Below, one piece after another: positions 10,396-12,417 of a DNA stretch of 12,417 nucleotides; position 1 is the stretch's first letter, and each line of letters begins with the position of its first letter. Under the pieces are notes generated by a model, which saw nothing but the letters and a program-made list of their open reading frames with translations, did no database searches and was not told the origin of the DNA. Position numbers and translations under genes: made by a program. Origin of the DNA: Clostridia bacterium (lineage in GTDB: Bacteria > Bacillota_A > Clostridia > Lachnospirales > Lachnospiraceae); NCBI GenBank assembly GCA_012515365.1, contig JAAYYM010000173.1, positions 1 through 12,417 of the forward strand, read 5' to 3'.

Positions 10396-12417
10396 ATGAA
10401 AGGTAAAACATGGATGGCGGGTGCACTTTGCAGCATCGTGCTCCTGCAAAGTATTTGCTCCCAGACAATTTTAGCTGTCTATGCAGACACATTGACCTTG
10501 AATGAACAAAATATTATGCAGACCGAATCGGCATCTGCAGCATTTTCTATGTCTGAATCCATGGTTAATCAGTCAGTTTCAGATCATACAATCTCCAATC
10601 ATACAATCTCCAACAATACAATCTCCAACAATACGGTCTCCGACAATACCGTTTCAGACAATACCATTTCAGACAATACGGCCTCCGATCATACCGTTTC
10701 AGGCAATACTATCTCCGACAATACAATCTCTGAAAATATCATTCGGCGCAGTTTTCAATTACATATGGAATATGTAGATGAGTCCATTTGTGCAGATGCA
10801 AAGAAGCAGAATGAGCGCAGAGAAAAATATTTGAATTTTCTACAACAGATCACCGATTTTCCAACACAAATCAGCTATGAAGAGCAGATGTATGCGTTTT
10901 TGGCAGATACAAGAGAACAGGCAGATTTGATTGCTTTGGTTTATTCCGGAACGATTCTCTCTTATGAAGAAGGAGTAGCCACCATGCAGATAGAAGGCTA
11001 TTCTACAGCCGAAGTCCTTACAGCATGTTTGGAAGAAGAGGCGGCTGCGGCTCCGGTTATTTATCCGATTGAATATACAGAAACAGAAGTTGACGGATCA
11101 AATGAAAGTTCGGAAGAAATGCTGCTATTGACAAAGGATGAAGCAGGCAGAGTACAAATTTGCGATCAGCCAAATACACAACTTAACGAGCAGCCTCAAA
11201 ATACAAGACTTGTTTCAACCGTAGAACAGCTAAAGGCTGCAAATACAGCACTCTTGCCACCGACCATATCCATTCCTTCCGGAAGAATCCAGGAAGGGTG
11301 GGGATTCAGATTATACAACAGTAATTCACTCGGACAGATTTACTACACAACAGACGGAACTACTCCGACGAAACACAGTTTGTCATATCATATAGAAAAA
11401 GACGAAAAAGGATTAATTTATGTACCGGAAAACAATACAAAAGTAACCATCAAGGCCATTGTTGTTTATCAAGATCAAAAAAGTAAAATACTAACGACAA
11501 ATTATCTGGTTTCGCCCTATACAATAGCAATCAATGATGCTTCCCACAGATACGTGACCTCGCTCAATAAATTGGGATGTTTTTCATCTTATTATCCCAT
11601 CAGAGGATTTACCAAGGGCACCAATATGCCATATCAGCTTTATTCTGTCAGATTAAATTCAGGCGATACACTGACTGCTACACTTGAGGCAGCAGGCTTT
11701 AACGGAGAAGTATATATCCTGACAAATGACAGCGTTTTGGCTCATCAGACAGGAACCCCGGAAACAGCAAACAGACCAAGCATTCCACGCATAGCACGCT
11801 ATACAAATCCATATAATTATTCGCTCAATTGTATCATAGCAGTTACATCAGGTGAAAATTCTGCCGTTCATAGAATGTATCTTTCAAACGGAGGAGAATA
11901 TGAACTGACTGTGTTTTCAGCAAAGAGGGCAAAAGACGTCAGAGTATCCATGACCAAAGATTATATGATCAGTGGACGAGACATGTTTTATAACGTATCC
12001 ATGGTTCCCTATGATACCTATAACAGAAGTTCAAAACTGGAGCTTCTTTATGAAGATGACACCAAAGTACCATCAAATGTTGCGATCATTAATCGTAAAA
12101 AGGGAATTGTTCATCTCTATAAAGTAAATGCTCCGACAAAGATGAAACTGCGGGCGACCAATATCGACAGCCAGGCATATGGAGAGTTTGAATTCACCGC
12201 ATATCCGGTGATACAGAAGATGATTCCAAAGAAAGATCGTGTAACACTTGTCCTGACGAGTATCCGAACACATGATGCATCTACGAATTTTGCAATGACA
12301 CCATTAAGCGGATACTATAATCAATTCACTTATACGTCAAGCAGACCGCAGGTAGCTGATGTCACAGAAGCAGGACTTGTAACTGCTTATACAGAAGGAA
12401 CCACTGTCATCACCAGA
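10396..12417 (+). CDS. Secreted surface protein with pentapeptide repeats, chitobiase-like and BIG2 domains (3' end outside window)
   Basis: At least 674 codons with no stop. The SD CGGAGG (10385-10390) is 5 nt before the ATG. Residues 1-30 are a signal peptide: KGK, a hydrophobic core, and a VYA-D cleavage site after A30. Residues 61-115 are eleven pentapeptides of the form (V/I)S(D/N)(N/H)T. About 116-288 is unassigned, with an acidic stretch. About 289-375 resembles a chitobiase/hexosaminidase C-terminal (CHB_HEX_C) beta-sandwich, with IYYTTDGTTPT at 315-325. About 412-510 resembles a PPC-type beta domain (YSVRLNSGDTLTATL ... YLSNGGEYELTVFSA). From about 600 a BIG2-like Ig domain appears (YTSSRPQVADVTEAGLVTAYTEGTTVIT). 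This suggests a large extracellular adhesin or a modular enzyme whose catalytic part, if any, is downstream. It has its own promoter and a structured leader. Confidence 0.8.
   Translation, partial: MKGKTWMAGALCSIVLLQSICSQTILAVYADTLTLNEQNIMQTESASAAFSMSESMVNQSVSDHTISNHTISNNTISNNTVSDNTVSDNTISDNTASDHTVSGNTISDNTISENIIRRSFQLHMEYVDESICADAKKQNERREKYLNFLQQITDFPTQISYEEQMYAFLADTREQADLIALVYSGTILSYEEGVATMQIEGYSTAEVLTACLEEEAAAAPVIYPIEYTETEVDGSNESSEEMLLLTKDEAGRVQICDQPNTQLNEQPQNTRLVSTVEQLKAANTALLPPTISIPSGRIQEGWGFRLYNSNSLGQIYYTTDGTTPTKHSLSYHIEKDEKGLIYVPENNTKVTIKAIVVYQDQKSKILTTNYLVSPYTIAINDASHRYVTSLNKLGCFSSYYPIRGFTKGTNMPYQLYSVRLNSGDTLTATLEAAGFNGEVYILTNDSVLAHQTGTPETANRPSIPRIARYTNPYNYSLNCIIAVTSGENSAVHRMYLSNGGEYELTVFSAKRAKDVRVSMTKDYMISGRDMFYNVSMVPYDTYNRSSKLELLYEDDTKVPSNVAIINRKKGIVHLYKVNAPTKMKLRATNIDSQAYGEFEFTAYPVIQKMIPKKDRVTLVLTSIRTHDASTNFAMTPLSGYYNQFTYTSSRPQVADVTEAGLVTAYTEGTTVITR
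10576..10740 (+). repeat. 15-bp minisatellite coding for eleven pentapeptides
   Basis: Eleven in-frame 15-bp units encode VSDHT, ISNHT, ISNNT, ISNNT, VSDNT, VSDNT, ISDNT, ASDHT, VSGNT, ISDNT, ISENI. Units differ by a few bases, mostly synonymous or Asp/Asn, His/Asn and Ile/Val swaps. The stretch follows the signal peptide by about 30 residues and probably forms a flexible extracellular linker. Unit number can change without a frameshift. Confidence 0.85.

Noticed and set aside
10502..10777. 91-codon frame rich in Ile/Pro/Thr (SPTIQ repeats)
   Set aside because: Out-of-frame reading of the 15-bp minisatellite inside the secreted protein gene; it lacks an SD.

Overview
The window looks like chromosomal DNA of a spore-forming, low-to-moderate-GC Firmicute of the class Clostridia, most likely a Lachnospiraceae gut anaerobe. 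The evidence is a SleC-like spore cortex-lytic enzyme, a YtrA-type GntR/ABC module, A+T-rich promoters of the sigma-A type, strong purine-rich Shine-Dalgarno (SD) sites and a BIG2-containing surface protein. No phage, plasmid or insertion-sequence genes are visible, and no tRNA, rRNA or CRISPR array was found.

Layout. Positions 1-663 hold the 3' part of a PRK06851-type P-loop protein. Positions 664-1236 lack a large gene but contain a 76-nt imperfect hairpin, a promoter followed by a tiny Cys-rich frame broken by an amber codon, a second promoter, and a possible 40-aa membrane peptide whose stop overlaps the next start. Positions 1237-3264 encode a MutS2-like ATPase without the Smr nuclease domain and with an Asn/Gln/Thr-rich repeat tail. 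Positions 3368-5939 form a rightward run: histidine phosphatase, DUF5662 protein, amidase_3 N-acetylmuramoyl-L-alanine amidase without a signal peptide, and a Zn/Mn-type ABC permease without its ATPase or binding protein. Positions 6026-6112 look like a stand-alone small RNA: promoter, CU-rich stem-loop, terminator.

On the minus strand, 7367-6141 encodes a SleC-like enzyme (SpoIID-like lytic domain plus peptidoglycan-binding domain). Divergent from it, 7632-9501 is a compact operon of a GntR/YtrA repressor, an ABC ATPase and a six-helix permease. It is driven by a promoter whose -10 is covered by a perfect 10-bp-arm inverted repeat and it is closed by a strong terminator. A monocistronic RsbW/HATPase-like gene follows (about 9697-10116). 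Last comes a secreted repeat protein running off the window (10396 onward). Its mRNA is predicted to start exactly at a tandem pair of 38-bp hairpin repeats.

How the parts fit. Two genes (amidase, SleC-like) act on peptidoglycan, and the SleC-like protein points to spore germination. The GntR-ABC module resembles ytr/yhc systems linked to cell-envelope antibiotic stress. The other genes have no evident joint pathway. The least explained items are the small-RNA unit at 6026-6112, the tandem hairpins at 10297-10372, and the two low-complexity repeat expansions near the N-termini of the MutS2-like and surface proteins.
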